Source of the DNA: Arachidicoccus soli
GTDB taxonomy: Bacteria > Bacteroidota > Bacteroidia > Chitinophagales > Chitinophagaceae
DNA length: 64,000 nt
Direction: 5' to 3'
NCBI RefSeq assembly: GCF_003600625.1
Contig: NZ_CP032489.1
Location: 2,604,001-2,668,000, forward strand
The notes under the pieces are model-generated. The model was not told where the DNA came from. It worked only from the letters and a program-made list of their open reading frames with translations, and did not search any database. A program made the position numbers and the translations under genes. This document shows positions 9,444-17,829 of the stretch, one piece after another (the first letter of the stretch is position 1; every line of letters begins with the position of its first letter).

Positions 9444-10375
9444 TGTCGACCCCTGCAATCTCCATCATATTACCTACTTTCAATGGAGAACCTTATATTC
9501 GTACTTCTATTGAAAGCTGTCTGAATCAATCTTTTCAAGATTTTGAATTGATAATTGTCAACGATTGTTCTACCGACAATACAAAGAGCATTATTGAAGA
9601 ATATGCTGCAAAAGATACAACTGGGCGAATTAAGATCATTAATAATCTTTTTAATAAAAAACTCCCTCTTTCTTTAAATACCGGGTTCGAAATGGCAGTG
9701 GGTAAATATTTCACCTGGACTTCAGATGATAATTATTACGCACCAAATGCGCTCCAAACATTATTCGATGCAATTGAAGCAGATGAAACAATTGATTTGG
9801 TCTACACCGATTATACCTTGATAGATGATAAGGGAAATATTATTGGGCAACGGACTTTTAATAACGTGTATGAAAGTTTTCATCATTGGAAAGGTTGCGG
9901 AGCTTGTTTTTTATATAAAGCAATAGTCCATAGCAGGCTGAATGGCTATAATCCTTCTGCATTTTTGATTGAAGATTACGATTTCTTTGTAAGAGCTTTT
10001 TTACAATTTCAATTCAAATACCTACAAAATTATAGGCTCTATTATTATAGAGAACATGCAGCCTCTCTAACAGGCACACAAAGTGATTGGGTAAATGATC
10101 TTTCCAAGCTTTTCGTAGAAAGACAGTTAACTGCATTAATAAAAAAACTGCCTAAGAAGGAAGCTGCCTTACTTTATAGAAAGTTCGCAATATATTTTGC
10201 CGTCCAGAAGAATAATACAAGAAAGAGTAATTTGTATATGGAGAAATTATACAAAATTTCAAAAATGGATGCTTGGAAAGCTGTTATTTATATACCTTTC
10301 GTAAAACTGGGTCATTCGTTCAGTCTTGGCTTCAGTGGGCTAAAAACTTTATTAGGCTTAACTTTGAAGAAATAA
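9443..10375 (+). CDS. Glycosyltransferase family 2
   Basis: 310 residues. A GT-A domain occupies residues 1-220: SIILPTFNGEPYIRTSIESC, LIIVNDCSTDNT, the DXD-like TSDDNYYAPNAL and the acceptor-side IEDYDFFVRAF. The C-terminal 80 residues are basic and helical. It is translationally coupled to wecB and is the last glycosyltransferase of the block, so a role in the same glycan is likely. Sugar specificity cannot be read from the sequence. Confidence 0.88.
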   Translation: MSTPAISIILPTFNGEPYIRTSIESCLNQSFQDFELIIVNDCSTDNTKSIIEEYAAKDTTGRIKIINNLFNKKLPLSLNTGFEMAVGKYFTWTSDDNYYAPNALQTLFDAIEADETIDLVYTDYTLIDDKGNIIGQRTFNNVYESFHHWKGCGACFLYKAIVHSRLNGYNPSAFLIEDYDFFVRAFLQFQFKYLQNYRLYYYREHAASLTGTQSDWVNDLSKLFVERQLTALIKKLPKKEAALLYRKFAIYFAVQKNNTRKSNLYMEKLYKISKMDAWKAVIYIPFVKLGHSFSLGFSGLKTLLGLTLKK

Positions 10376-10407
10376 ATATTTGTTCGCTATTTTAAAAACA
10401 ACCTCCA

Positions 10408-11400
10408 TTGACAATTACAGAAATATTTGAAAAATTTCAGACCGTCAAAGTAGCTATACTCGGTGACATCATGTTGGATACTTATTGTTGGGGAAATGTA
10501 GAACGCATATCTCCGGAAGCACCGGTGCCGATAGTTGCCGTAAATAAAGAAGAATATAGAATTGGCGGCGCAGGTAATGTAGCGCTGAATCTTCGGGCTT
10601 TGGGAGCTGAGGCTTTTATTTTCTCTGTTGTTGGAGAAGATATAGAAGCAGAGCGGTTGATGCAGTTAATGGATGAAAAAGAAATCCATACTGAAAATAT
10701 TCTTAGAATAACAAGAAGGCCTACCACGAACAAAACACGCGTGATGGCGCGTAATCAGCAGATAATGCGTCTGGACAGTGAAAGCTGCGAAGACATTGCT
10801 ACCGAACAGGAAGCTTTACTATTAAAGAAGCTTTCCGACTTCATAGTAAGAGAGAAACCACAATTACTTATTTTAGAAGATTATAATAAAGGTGTCCTCA
10901 CAGAAACTTTGATAGCATCAGCTTTAAAAATTGCGAAAGAAAATGACGTAATTATAACCGTAGACCCTAAGAAGAAAAACTTCTTTTCTTATAAAAATGC
11001 AGATATTTTTAAGCCCAATTTAAAAGAAGTTGCTGAAGCCTTACATATCCATGTAGACCTTATTAATAAAGCAAATTTATCTAAGGTACATCAATCCCTG
11101 CATGAAAGACTAGAACATCGTTTCTCTTTAATCACACTTTCTGAAAAAGGAATCTTTTTTCAGGAAACAAATAATACGCCTACCATTTTACCTGCTAAAA
11201 TACGCAATATTGCTGATGTCAGCGGCGCTGGTGATACGGTAATTGCGGTATTATCCCTGGTGTATATTATTACAAAAAATATTCTGATTGCCGCCGAAAT
11301 GGCGAATATTGCAGGTGGTTTGGTTTGTGAACAAGTAGGTACAGCAGCTATTGACAAAGAACTTCTTTTTGCAGAGTGTACCTCTTTATTAAAAATATAA
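10408..11400 (+). CDS. rfaE1: PfkB-family kinase, probable D-glycero-beta-D-manno-heptose-7-phosphate kinase
   Basis: 330 residues, PfkB/ribokinase fold: GDIMLDTYCWG at the start, GGAGNVALNLRALG, ILEDYNKGVL and the anion-hole/catalytic-base motif DVSGAGDTVIAVL. The pattern is that of RfaE domain I (HldE N-terminal half), which phosphorylates heptose-7-phosphate for ADP-heptose synthesis. The nucleotidyltransferase half is absent, as in organisms with separate rfaE1/rfaE2. The only in-frame start after the upstream stop (10393) that keeps the N-terminus is TTG at 10408. Position at the end of the glycan block supports an LPS-core role; another sugar kinase is possible. Confidence 0.78.
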   Translation: MTITEIFEKFQTVKVAILGDIMLDTYCWGNVERISPEAPVPIVAVNKEEYRIGGAGNVALNLRALGAEAFIFSVVGEDIEAERLMQLMDEKEIHTENILRITRRPTTNKTRVMARNQQIMRLDSESCEDIATEQEALLLKKLSDFIVREKPQLLILEDYNKGVLTETLIASALKIAKENDVIITVDPKKKNFFSYKNADIFKPNLKEVAEALHIHVDLINKANLSKVHQSLHERLEHRFSLITLSEKGIFFQETNNTPTILPAKIRNIADVSGAGDTVIAVLSLVYIITKNILIAAEMANIAGGLVCEQVGTAAIDKELLFAECTSLLKI

Positions 11401-11449
11401 GACAGAGAATTTGGGATTTAATATGTATGATTTGAATGCTAAAACTAAC

Positions 11450-11457
11450 TATCTTTG
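11450..11457 (+). promoter_or_regulatory. -7 promoter box upstream of the GH3 gene
   Basis: TATCTTTG matches TAnnTTTG, about 90 nt before the start codon. No good -33 box at the usual spacing. Confidence 0.4.
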
Positions 11458-11546
11458 CGCTTTGCAATATATTTGCCCTATTGCGTTACAGAAGCGCTTT
11501 TTTAATAATTAAAGTTCTTCTAACTTAAAAAATCATTTGCTACCAA

Positions 11547-13076
11547 ATGGCGATATTTGATATAAAACTCCCTAAACGTATTGCGAAAGCATTACGCCTG
11601 TCAAACGGAGATGTACAAAAACAACAGCGACGTGTGCTAAAAAAATTATTGACCAAGGCGCGTTTTACTGATTTTGGTCAGAAGTATCATTTCGATAATA
11701 TCTTAATGCAAGAAGATATTGTTCATTCCTATCAAAAAACTGTCCCTATTTATAATTACAATTCCATTTATAAAGAATGGTGGCATAAGACCCTGGAAGG
11801 CAAGGCTGATATCTGCTGGCCGGGGAAAATAAAGTATTATGCACTTAGCAGTGGTACAAGTGAAGCTTCCAGTAAATACCTGCCTATTACCAACGACTTA
11901 TTACAGGGTAATAAAACGATTATGATCAAGCAACTGCTTAGTTTGCGCAACTACACAGATGTAAATGTCCGTTCTATTGGCAGAGGTTGGCTCATGCTGG
12001 GGGGGAGTACCGATTTAGAAAAAGGCCCCGGTTATTATGCCGGTGACTTAAGTGGCATAAGCGTAAAAAAGTCACCTTTCTGGTTTCAACCTTTTTACAA
12101 GCCTACTAAAAGGATCTCTAAGGAAAAAGATTGGAATAAAAAGTTAGAAGAAATTGTGAGCCATGCAAAAGACTGGGATATTGCCTTTATTGTGGGGGTA
12201 CCGGCCTGGGTACAAATGTGTATGGAGATGGTTATAGAAAGATACCATTTAAACAATATCCATGAAATATGGCCCAATCTTTCTTATTTCGTTCATGGGG
12301 GGGTAAGCCTGGAGCCTTATAGACTTGGATTCAAAAAGTTATTGGGCAAACCCATCGTTTATATTGAGACCTATTTAGCGAGCGAGGGTTTTATTGCCTA
12401 TCAATCCAGACCGAATGCGCAAGGGGGAATGAAACTGGTGGTAAGTGATCATATCTTTTTCGAATTCGTGCCTTTTGATAATGAGAACTTTTTGCCTAAC
12501 GGTGATTTAGTCGATAACCCGGAGACTTTGTTGGTCTCTGATGTCCAGGAAGGGAAAGATTATGCATTATTGATAAGTACGCCTGCCGGTGCCTGGCGTT
12601 ATCTGTTAGGAGACACGGTAAGGTTCACTGATAAGAAGAAATTTGAAGTGATTATCTCAGGGCGTACCAAACATTTTCTGAGTTTGGTTGGTGAACATTT
12701 GAGCGTGGATAATATGAACAGGGCATTACAGCTGGCTTCAGAAGAAATGGATATCAGCATACCTGAATTTACCGTTGCCGGAGAGCCCCATGGGACTTTC
12801 TTTGCACATAAATGGTTTGTCGCCTGTGATCATCCTATTGATGAAAAGAAATTAATTACGCTTATTGATGAAAATATTAAAAAACTAAACGACGATTATG
12901 CCGTCGAACGGAAAAGTGCTTTGAAAGATGTTACCATCAAAGTACTGCCGGAAGAGGCTTTCTTAAACTTCCTGGCATCTCGTGGTAAGATGGGTGCCCA
13001 GCATAAATTCCCCAGGGTTTTAAAGGGGGACATCCTGGAAGCCTGGAACAAATTTCTTATTGAAAAAGAATATTAA
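11547..13076 (+). CDS. GH3 family acyl-adenylate/amide-forming protein
   Basis: 509 residues, full length for the bacterial GH3 (auxin-responsive promoter) family. An ATP-binding P-loop-like segment ALSSGTSEASSKYLP lies at about residue 105, with YIETYLASEGF and the hinge region LLISTPAGAWRYLLGDTVRF and SGRTKHFLSLVGEHLS typical of the adenylate-forming fold. Plant GH3 enzymes conjugate amino acids to jasmonate or indole-acetate; bacterial members are widespread in Bacteroidota and their substrates are mostly unknown. It is a single-gene unit with its own leader. Confidence 0.88.
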   Translation: MAIFDIKLPKRIAKALRLSNGDVQKQQRRVLKKLLTKARFTDFGQKYHFDNILMQEDIVHSYQKTVPIYNYNSIYKEWWHKTLEGKADICWPGKIKYYALSSGTSEASSKYLPITNDLLQGNKTIMIKQLLSLRNYTDVNVRSIGRGWLMLGGSTDLEKGPGYYAGDLSGISVKKSPFWFQPFYKPTKRISKEKDWNKKLEEIVSHAKDWDIAFIVGVPAWVQMCMEMVIERYHLNNIHEIWPNLSYFVHGGVSLEPYRLGFKKLLGKPIVYIETYLASEGFIAYQSRPNAQGGMKLVVSDHIFFEFVPFDNENFLPNGDLVDNPETLLVSDVQEGKDYALLISTPAGAWRYLLGDTVRFTDKKKFEVIISGRTKHFLSLVGEHLSVDNMNRALQLASEEMDISIPEFTVAGEPHGTFFAHKWFVACDHPIDEKKLITLIDENIKKLNDDYAVERKSALKDVTIKVLPEEAFLNFLASRGKMGAQHKFPRVLKGDILEAWNKFLIEKEY

Positions 13077-13093
13077 TTTTCTTTTCAATCATT

Positions 13094-13101
13094 TATATTT
13101 G
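13094..13101 (+). promoter_or_regulatory. -7 promoter box upstream of the LysE-type gene
   Basis: TATATTTG matches TAnnTTTG. The leader of about 150 nt that follows holds a 6-bp hairpin (AGTATC 13130-13135 / GATACT 13147-13152); no known riboswitch was recognised. Confidence 0.35.
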
Positions 13102-13258
13102 TTTTCAACACATTATTTTATACTTTTAAAGTATCGGTTTATTGTTGATACTGTTTATTACTTATTTTAATGGACAGTTTATAAAGAAATTTTATTGTCA
13201 AAATAATAATAAAAATTACCGGGTAAAACATAGGGATATGCTTTCCGGGAAATAAAAA

Positions 13259-13918
13259 ATGTTATTCTCCTCAATAATAAAGGGCATTGCGATAGGTTTA
13301 ATGTTGAGTGTGTCGGTGGGCCCGGTAATCTTTGCTATCATTAAGCAGAGTATCAATAACGGCCACCGGGGTGGCATAGCATTTATTGCGGGCGTATCCA
13401 TGTCCGACATTATCCTGGTTTCACTCTGTAACTTTTTTACCCAGCTATTCAGTTCTACCGGCGCTTTTGAAAAAATCATAGGATTTGGCGGTAGTTTTTT
13501 TCTGATAGGATTAGGGTTATATAATCTGTTTTTAAAAAAATCAATTACCAAACAAGATGAGGAAGTCATCAAGGTAAAATTGAGTAAACGCGGCATCGTT
13601 TCCATCTTTTTCTCCGGATTTCTGATGAATACCCTAAACCCAGCTGTCATCTTATTTTGGATTGCTACTTCTGCCAGTATCATGGTATCTGCCAAAACTT
13701 TTCCTCACGAAATTCAATACCGTATTTTAGTATTCCTTACTTGCCTGATCTTTAATTTGTGTGTAGATATTTCAAAGGTCTTTTTAGCGGGTAAAATACG
13801 CAATCGCCTTACACCGCATAATATCCATATTATCAATCGCATTTCTGGCGTTATATTTATTATATTTGGTTGCGTATTGCTATATGGTATTTATACGGGT
13901 CATGTTTTGAGCCATTAA
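13259..13918 (+). CDS. LysE family translocator
   Basis: 219 residues and six hydrophobic segments, matching the LysE/RhtB exporter fold. The N-terminal KGIAIGLMLSVSVGPVIFAI motif with its conserved glycine-proline is diagnostic, as is FMNTLNPAVILFWI in the middle. Such inner-membrane proteins export amino acids or related small molecules. It is followed at 40 bp by marC, another small multi-pass membrane protein; substrate unknown. Confidence 0.85.
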   Translation: MLFSSIIKGIAIGLMLSVSVGPVIFAIIKQSINNGHRGGIAFIAGVSMSDIILVSLCNFFTQLFSSTGAFEKIIGFGGSFFLIGLGLYNLFLKKSITKQDEEVIKVKLSKRGIVSIFFSGFLMNTLNPAVILFWIATSASIMVSAKTFPHEIQYRILVFLTCLIFNLCVDISKVFLAGKIRNRLTPHNIHIINRISGVIFIIFGCVLLYGIYTGHVLSH

Positions 13919-13957
13919 TTAAAAAATGTTCGCATCCGTACTTTAAAATAAAATCCG

Positions 13958-14626
13958 ATGAACGAAGTTTTTTCTTTTTTACATCTAGCCTTTATTGCTT
14001 TTATCACACTTTTTCCGCCTGTAAACCCAGTAGGCACTGCATTTATAATTGATCCTTTATTAAGTGGCTTAGACAGAAGAGGGCGTGTGATAGCAGCTAG
14101 GAAAGTAGCTTTTTATGGATTATGTATTAGTATCGTTTCGGTATTGGCCGGTAGCTGGATATTGAAACTTTTTGGACTTTCCCTGCCCGTAGTACAAGTA
14201 GCGGGAGGATTGATTATTTGCAATATGGGCTGGCAGCTTTTAGGTTCTAAAAATGGTAACGAACGTACCCCCGAACGAAAAACACAACCGGAGGATAACC
14301 TCAAGGAGACTGAGAATCTATTGTTTTATCCTATCACTTTCCCGATGACAACAGGTGCAGGAACCATCTCAGTACTACTTACCCTTAGCGCCTCCAGTGC
14401 TTCTATAGATAAGAAGCAATATCTTATTAATACCGGCTCACTTATCGTAGGTGTGCTGTTTATGTCCTTGCTCATTTATATATGTGTCGCTAATACCCAT
14501 TTACTCATCAAACGAATTGGTCAGCGGGGTCAGCAAGTGGTTAACAGAATTAGTGCTTTCTTGGTTTTATGTGTAGGATTACAAATCGTTTGGGAAGGCG
14601 TTGAACAACTGCTTAAAGGAGGTTGA
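13958..14626 (+). CDS. MarC family integral membrane protein
   Basis: 222 residues, six membrane segments, with the family motif LFPPVNPVGTAFII near the N-terminus, GGLIICNMGWQLL in the third segment and FPMTTGAGTISVLL at the start of the second half. Despite the name, MarC is not shown to cause antibiotic resistance and its role is unknown. Its last codons overlap the minus-strand end of a transposase remnant (14613), so an old insertion reached the very end of this gene; the coding sequence appears complete. Confidence 0.85.
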   Translation: MNEVFSFLHLAFIAFITLFPPVNPVGTAFIIDPLLSGLDRRGRVIAARKVAFYGLCISIVSVLAGSWILKLFGLSLPVVQVAGGLIICNMGWQLLGSKNGNERTPERKTQPEDNLKETENLLFYPITFPMTTGAGTISVLLTLSASSASIDKKQYLINTGSLIVGVLFMSLLIYICVANTHLLIKRIGQRGQQVVNRISAFLVLCVGLQIVWEGVEQLLKGG

Positions 14627-14864
14627 TCACTTCATCCATGCGTACCACCGCTGTATGGCTGAATCGGAAGCAACCTATCCAAAGACTTACCCAAAAACTT
14701 TCAATAATATCAAGCGTCGATATGCTGTAATTACTATTGCTGATAGGAAGAGGAAGTCCTTCAAGTTTACTTCGAATGTCCGTCTTTTCCAGCAACATCT
14801 TCATCTCCTGCATCCCACCCCATGGAGTTACAGGTCTATAGTCGTATTGCTGCTCTAAAATCAT
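14613..14864 (-). pseudogene. Truncated IS1380-like transposase, N-terminus only
   Basis: 83 residues starting MILEQQYDYRPVTPWGGMQE, with KMLLEKTDIRSKLEGLPLP and IIESFWVSLWIGCFRFSHT. This is the N-terminal region I associate with Bacteroidota IS1380/IS4-type DDE transposases of some 400 residues. The frame runs into the end of marC and stops, so the catalytic core is missing. It is one of three different transposase fragments around the hip operon. Confidence 0.6.
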
Positions 14865-14870
14865 CCGCTA

Positions 14871-15014
14871 ATTTATGACATCCTGACCGCATTTACCTCA
14901 ACTGCAAAATTTGGGTTTACTAAGATTTGGTATAACAGAAAAAGAAGGTATTCTTCTCTTAATTATCAAACACCTTATGAAAAGGAAATAAAATATCTTA
15001 AACGATATGCATAG
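14871..15014 (+). pseudogene. IS3-family transposase (OrfB) C-terminal remnant
   Basis: The plus-strand frame ending in TAG at 15012-15014 reads KFGFTKIWYNRKRRYSSLNY then QTPYEKE, which matches the end of IS3-family integrase cores (typical form YNRKRRHSSLGY.SP). Only about the last 40 residues can be recognised; there is no start and no DDE core. Short and AT-rich, but the motif is distinctive. Confidence 0.65.
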
Positions 15015-15095
15015 ATTTTTTTTCACTAGCAAAATAAATGTCTCCAACTTATGGGGTTAATTCCAGAAAAACCTACAATGTGTAACTGCGGATTG

Positions 15096-16019
15096 TCAAT
15101 TAAACAACTGTTGTTTTTTATGCCAGATTTCCAGGTATTGCTCCCTTTTTTCGGGACTTAGGAATGATGCCTTAATCATCTCACCAACCTCCTTATTACC
15201 GGAGGAGAATTTATTATAGGTATTCCTAACGGCGGTTTCAGGTATATTCATACTTCTTGCGAATACATCAAAATCAGATAATCTGATCCTTTTCTTTTTT
15301 CCGTTTATCGTCAGGGCCAGTTCTTCATCGTCCTGAGGATTAACAAGATTCACATTGAGCAGGTCATAGGCGGGACTTAGACTTACTCCTTCGTCCTTAT
15401 ATAGTACAGAAAAGTTCTTCAGGTGCATATCATTGTTACCTGTCAAAAAAGAAAATAACACCAGTTCAAAATAGGTCAATGCATCAAAACCTGTTTGAGT
15501 GCAATATTTTAGGATAAGCTTACCGATCTTTTCATAAGATCCCTTGTATTTATTTTCCGTTAAAAATTCAGAAAGCTGGCAGAAATCTTCCATGTGAACT
15601 TTATGGCCTTTCACCCGGTCAAACCTCCGCGCAAGATAAACCAAACTACCGTCTGACGCCTCCATTAAAGTATGATCACAAGTTGGCATTTTAAACAGGC
15701 CTGCCAAATGCATGGTCAGATCTTCTGATTGCGGCATTTCCGGAAAATCAGGATGCTGCGGTTTAAGTATATATTCTCCCCAAAGTCCTACTATAGTCAG
15801 GCGGTTCTGCTCCTTCGTCTTTTCCAGGGTAACAGAAAGCTTGGGCTGAACTCCGGTCACAGCGATCCTTTCGTTGATCGTCTGTTCAGCCAACGTTTTC
15901 AAAAGTTTATTATTCAATTCCAACTCAGGTACTTTTGCCGTACCGAAAAATCGCCTTGAACATTTTTCATGGTAAGACGACGTACCTGCATCCTGATAAC
16001 AAAACCAACAATTTGCCAT
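15096..16019 (-). CDS. hipT: HipT-like Ser/Thr kinase toxin (HipA C-terminal kinase, separate protein)
   Basis: 307 residues, a HipA-type kinase lacking the N-terminal subdomain, which is encoded as the neighbouring small protein. Kinase features: glycine-rich loop AVTGVQPKLSV (53-63), FILE-like ILKPQHPDFPEMP, catalytic TGNNDMHLKNF and metal-binding SPAYDLLN. HipA kinases phosphorylate aminoacyl-tRNA synthetases; E. coli HipT targets TrpS, the target here is unknown. The N-terminus has CxxC (4,7) and HxxC (17,20), a possible zinc knuckle not present in E. coli HipT as I recall it. The loop that reads SIS (both serines phosphorylated) in E. coli HipT appears to be AVT here, leaving one phosphorylatable residue. 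Starts 3 nt after hipS. Confidence 0.85.
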   Translation of the reverse strand: MANCWFCYQDAGTSSYHEKCSRRFFGTAKVPELELNNKLLKTLAEQTINERIAVTGVQPKLSVTLEKTKEQNRLTIVGLWGEYILKPQHPDFPEMPQSEDLTMHLAGLFKMPTCDHTLMEASDGSLVYLARRFDRVKGHKVHMEDFCQLSEFLTENKYKGSYEKIGKLILKYCTQTGFDALTYFELVLFSFLTGNNDMHLKNFSVLYKDEGVSLSPAYDLLNVNLVNPQDDEELALTINGKKKRIRLSDFDVFARSMNIPETAVRNTYNKFSSGNKEVGEMIKASFLSPEKREQYLEIWHKKQQLFN

Positions 16020-16022
16020 AGC

Positions 16023-16349
16023 TCAATCTATTTCAGGAATAACCGTTACAGCTCCGATTGAATCCCGGCATGTTAATAGTAATAATTCAAACCGGTCATT
16101 GCTTTTGACCTTCCAGTGTGTTGTTGCCAGATCCAGCAACCAGCCTTCAGGTATCAAGCCATCGAAAAAAGCAAACAATACTTTGCTTTCATATTTCTGG
16201 GTTGACAACGGTAGCGTTAAGCTTACCGGTTTTGCGCTCTTATTTTCTAAATAATCCGCCTGGTAAGTAAATTCGTAACCCTCATCGGTTTCCGCAAGCA
16301 CACCGGCCAGCGTATCCTGAAAATAAACCCAACCCTTTCTACTCATCAT
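16023..16349 (-). CDS. hipS: HipS-like protein (HipA N-terminal subdomain)
   Basis: 108 residues. The pattern GWVYFQDTLAGVLAET, YLENKSAKPVSLTLPL and LFAFFDGLIPEGWLLD is that of the N-terminal subdomain 1 of HipA (HipA_N). In the tripartite HipBST system this small protein, not HipB, is the main antitoxin, blocking the kinase active site with a tryptophan; W70 in the PEGW motif is a candidate equivalent. It overlaps hipB by 11 nt and lies 3 nt from hipT, so the three are one operon. An alternative view is a broken hipA, but both halves are intact with clean starts and stops. Confidence 0.82.
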   Translation of the reverse strand: MMSRKGWVYFQDTLAGVLAETDEGYEFTYQADYLENKSAKPVSLTLPLSTQKYESKVLFAFFDGLIPEGWLLDLATTHWKVKSNDRFELLLLTCRDSIGAVTVIPEID

Positions 16350-16542
16350 TTTTTACTTTTGATACCACTCCGAGTTCTGCACCAAATAACATCAACACCT
16401 GATTCACTTTATCCATCCGCAATGTTGGTTTTCCCTGTTCCATCTCACGAACAACCCTAAGTCCGACTCCCGCCTTGGATGCCAGGTCTTCCTGTGTGAG
16501 ATTTAGTGATTTTCTTTTTTTCTTCAAATATTCTGACAACAT
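16339..16542 (-). CDS. hipB: HipB-like XRE-type HTH regulator
   Basis: 67 residues, almost entirely a lambda-repressor-like helix-turn-helix: KSLNLTQEDLASKAGVGLRV then VREMEQGKPTLRMDKV. It matches HipB, the DNA-binding member of HipBA/HipBST operons, which represses its own operon through upstream operators. The operator-like repeats begin 5 nt before its start codon. Overlap with hipS suggests translational coupling. Confidence 0.88.
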   Translation of the reverse strand: MLSEYLKKKRKSLNLTQEDLASKAGVGLRVVREMEQGKPTLRMDKVNQVLMLFGAELGVVSKVKNDE

Positions 16543-16547
16543 ATTTA

Positions 16548-16681
16548 TACCCTTTCGGGTACAAATATAAGTAAATTTTATTAATTATACCCCATCGGGC
16601 ATATATTTGTTTTCATTTAATTAATTATACCCTATCGGGACTATAATGCATAGCTATACTTATTTTATACCCTATCGGGAT
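16548..16681 (-). promoter_or_regulatory. Four HipB operator-like repeats with 40-bp spacing
   Basis: TACCCnnTCGGG occurs at 16548-16561 (TACCCTTTCGGGTA, a palindrome with TACCC/GGGTA arms), 16588-16601, 16628-16641 and 16668-16681. Each starts exactly 40 bp after the last. A minus-strand -7 box TATATTTG (complement at 16562-16569) lies between the first two, so copy 1 would cover the start of transcription and copy 2 the -33 region. Binding by HipB is inferred from position and symmetry. Confidence 0.8.
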
Positions 16682-16724
16682 TAGCGGCAAACTAAAAAAT
16701 AACACCCTCCATCCTTAACATTAA

Positions 16725-16913
16725 TATAAGGAGTTAGACCGGCAGCTTAAAGAAAAAAAGTCGATGCTAAGTGGGGAAAAGACCATAGATCTTTTAAAAA
16801 CCATTTATAAAATATCTATCCAGACTCCCTTCTCGTTGAACAAACACCAGCGATTAATCCTAAAAACTCAGGAACAAAAAGACTTAATTGACCTTTTTGA
16901 CCTTAAATTATAA
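16725..16913 (+). pseudogene. IS1634/IS4-like transposase C-terminal remnant
   Basis: The plus-strand frame ending at TAA 16911-16913 reads YKELDRQLKEKKSMLSGEK, then KTIYKI, and ends EQKDLIDLFDLKL. This looks like the tail of IS1634-type DDE transposases (KELD..LKEKKS.LS.EK, a KTIY-like stretch, a closing LxxLF). No core domain is left. Family placement is from memory of the motif and is uncertain. Confidence 0.5.
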
Positions 16914-16971
16914 CTTGGGTGTCCCAATGCACAAAACGGGAGAATTTTTATGTTTCAGGAGTAATGGTATG

Positions 16972-17640
16972 CTATTTCTCAGTAGGGTTTTTCTTTCCTG
17001 CTAATAATTTCTCCAAAGTAGAGGTCAGCCTTTTTTGTTTTGTTTCTGCTCTTTTAGCACCTTCAATCCAGGTGACAAATTCTTTTTGATTGGAGGAGGA
17101 CAGAGAAGAGAAGAACTCTTTTGCTTTTTTATGTTTGAGAAACAGGGTATCTAGCTCATCCGGGATAATAGATAATTTTTTGTCGAAACTCTTCGCACGT
17201 GATTTAGATAAGGTATCTTCTTCCACGGCATTGCAAGTTAAATCTTCTATATTCACTGCTTTCTTAAAATTAATGGCGCACCAGACATTATCCAGGATCA
17301 CTTCATCACCGCCAGCAAAATTGCTTTTACTTAATATTTCCCAACTACAAGCCCTGTTAAGGTCGCTGACTATTTTGCTGGAAGATTTTGGATAAGCCAC
17401 CCATAACTTGCTGTCGATATGTAAGGCTGGAAATACGTCTCTTAAAATTGTGCAAAGCTGGTTGTGGTTGATAGCAAAAATAAGTGCAAAGTCTATTTTC
17501 TTATTTTTCAATAACGGCGTTACATTTTTACTGAAAGAAAGCTTTATAAATTGTTTCTCAATTGATGAGGGTAAGCCTTGGATCAAAATATTTTTTTCGT
17601 TGTCGTACTGAAGTTTCTCTAAAAGGTCTGGATTGGACAT
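16972..17640 (-). CDS. YdeI/OmpD-associated family protein with DUF3052-like N-terminus
   Basis: 222 residues. The N-terminal half (1-115: NILIQGLPSSIEKQF, IDFALIFAINHNQL, LWVAYPKSSSK, NVWCAINF) resembles DUF3052-type proteins; the C-terminal half (about 150-215: IPDELDTLFLKHKKAKEFF, SSSNQKEFVTWIEGAKRAET, KRLTSTLEKL) is the OmdA/YdeI-associated helical domain with its conserved WIEGAKRAETK stretch. Members have been linked to bacteriocin protection and cell-envelope stress, but no biochemical role is settled. It is a monocistronic gene just outside the hip island. Confidence 0.75.
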   Translation of the reverse strand: MSNPDLLEKLQYDNEKNILIQGLPSSIEKQFIKLSFSKNVTPLLKNKKIDFALIFAINHNQLCTILRDVFPALHIDSKLWVAYPKSSSKIVSDLNRACSWEILSKSNFAGGDEVILDNVWCAINFKKAVNIEDLTCNAVEEDTLSKSRAKSFDKKLSIIPDELDTLFLKHKKAKEFFSSLSSSNQKEFVTWIEGAKRAETKQKRLTSTLEKLLAGKKNPTEK

Positions 17641-17829
17641 TCCTTAAAATTATTTTAAGGTTAACAATAGAATTACGTGCAAAAATACATTATTTTAGTC
17701 AATTTTTCCGGGCCTTTATGTAATAATTACCTTTACCGGGATCGTATTAACTTTTATTTAGATGTTTTCATCCGTGGAAAACAGCATACAGCTTTATAGT
17801 ATGTATCTAGGGGGAGCAGTTAATTATCG

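Noticed and set aside
16023-16349. hipS and hipT as a frameshifted single hipA gene
   Set aside because: hipS has its own stop, hipT its own ATG with a cysteine/histidine-rich N-terminus, and the lengths match the known three-gene arrangement; a single frameshift would not create these features.
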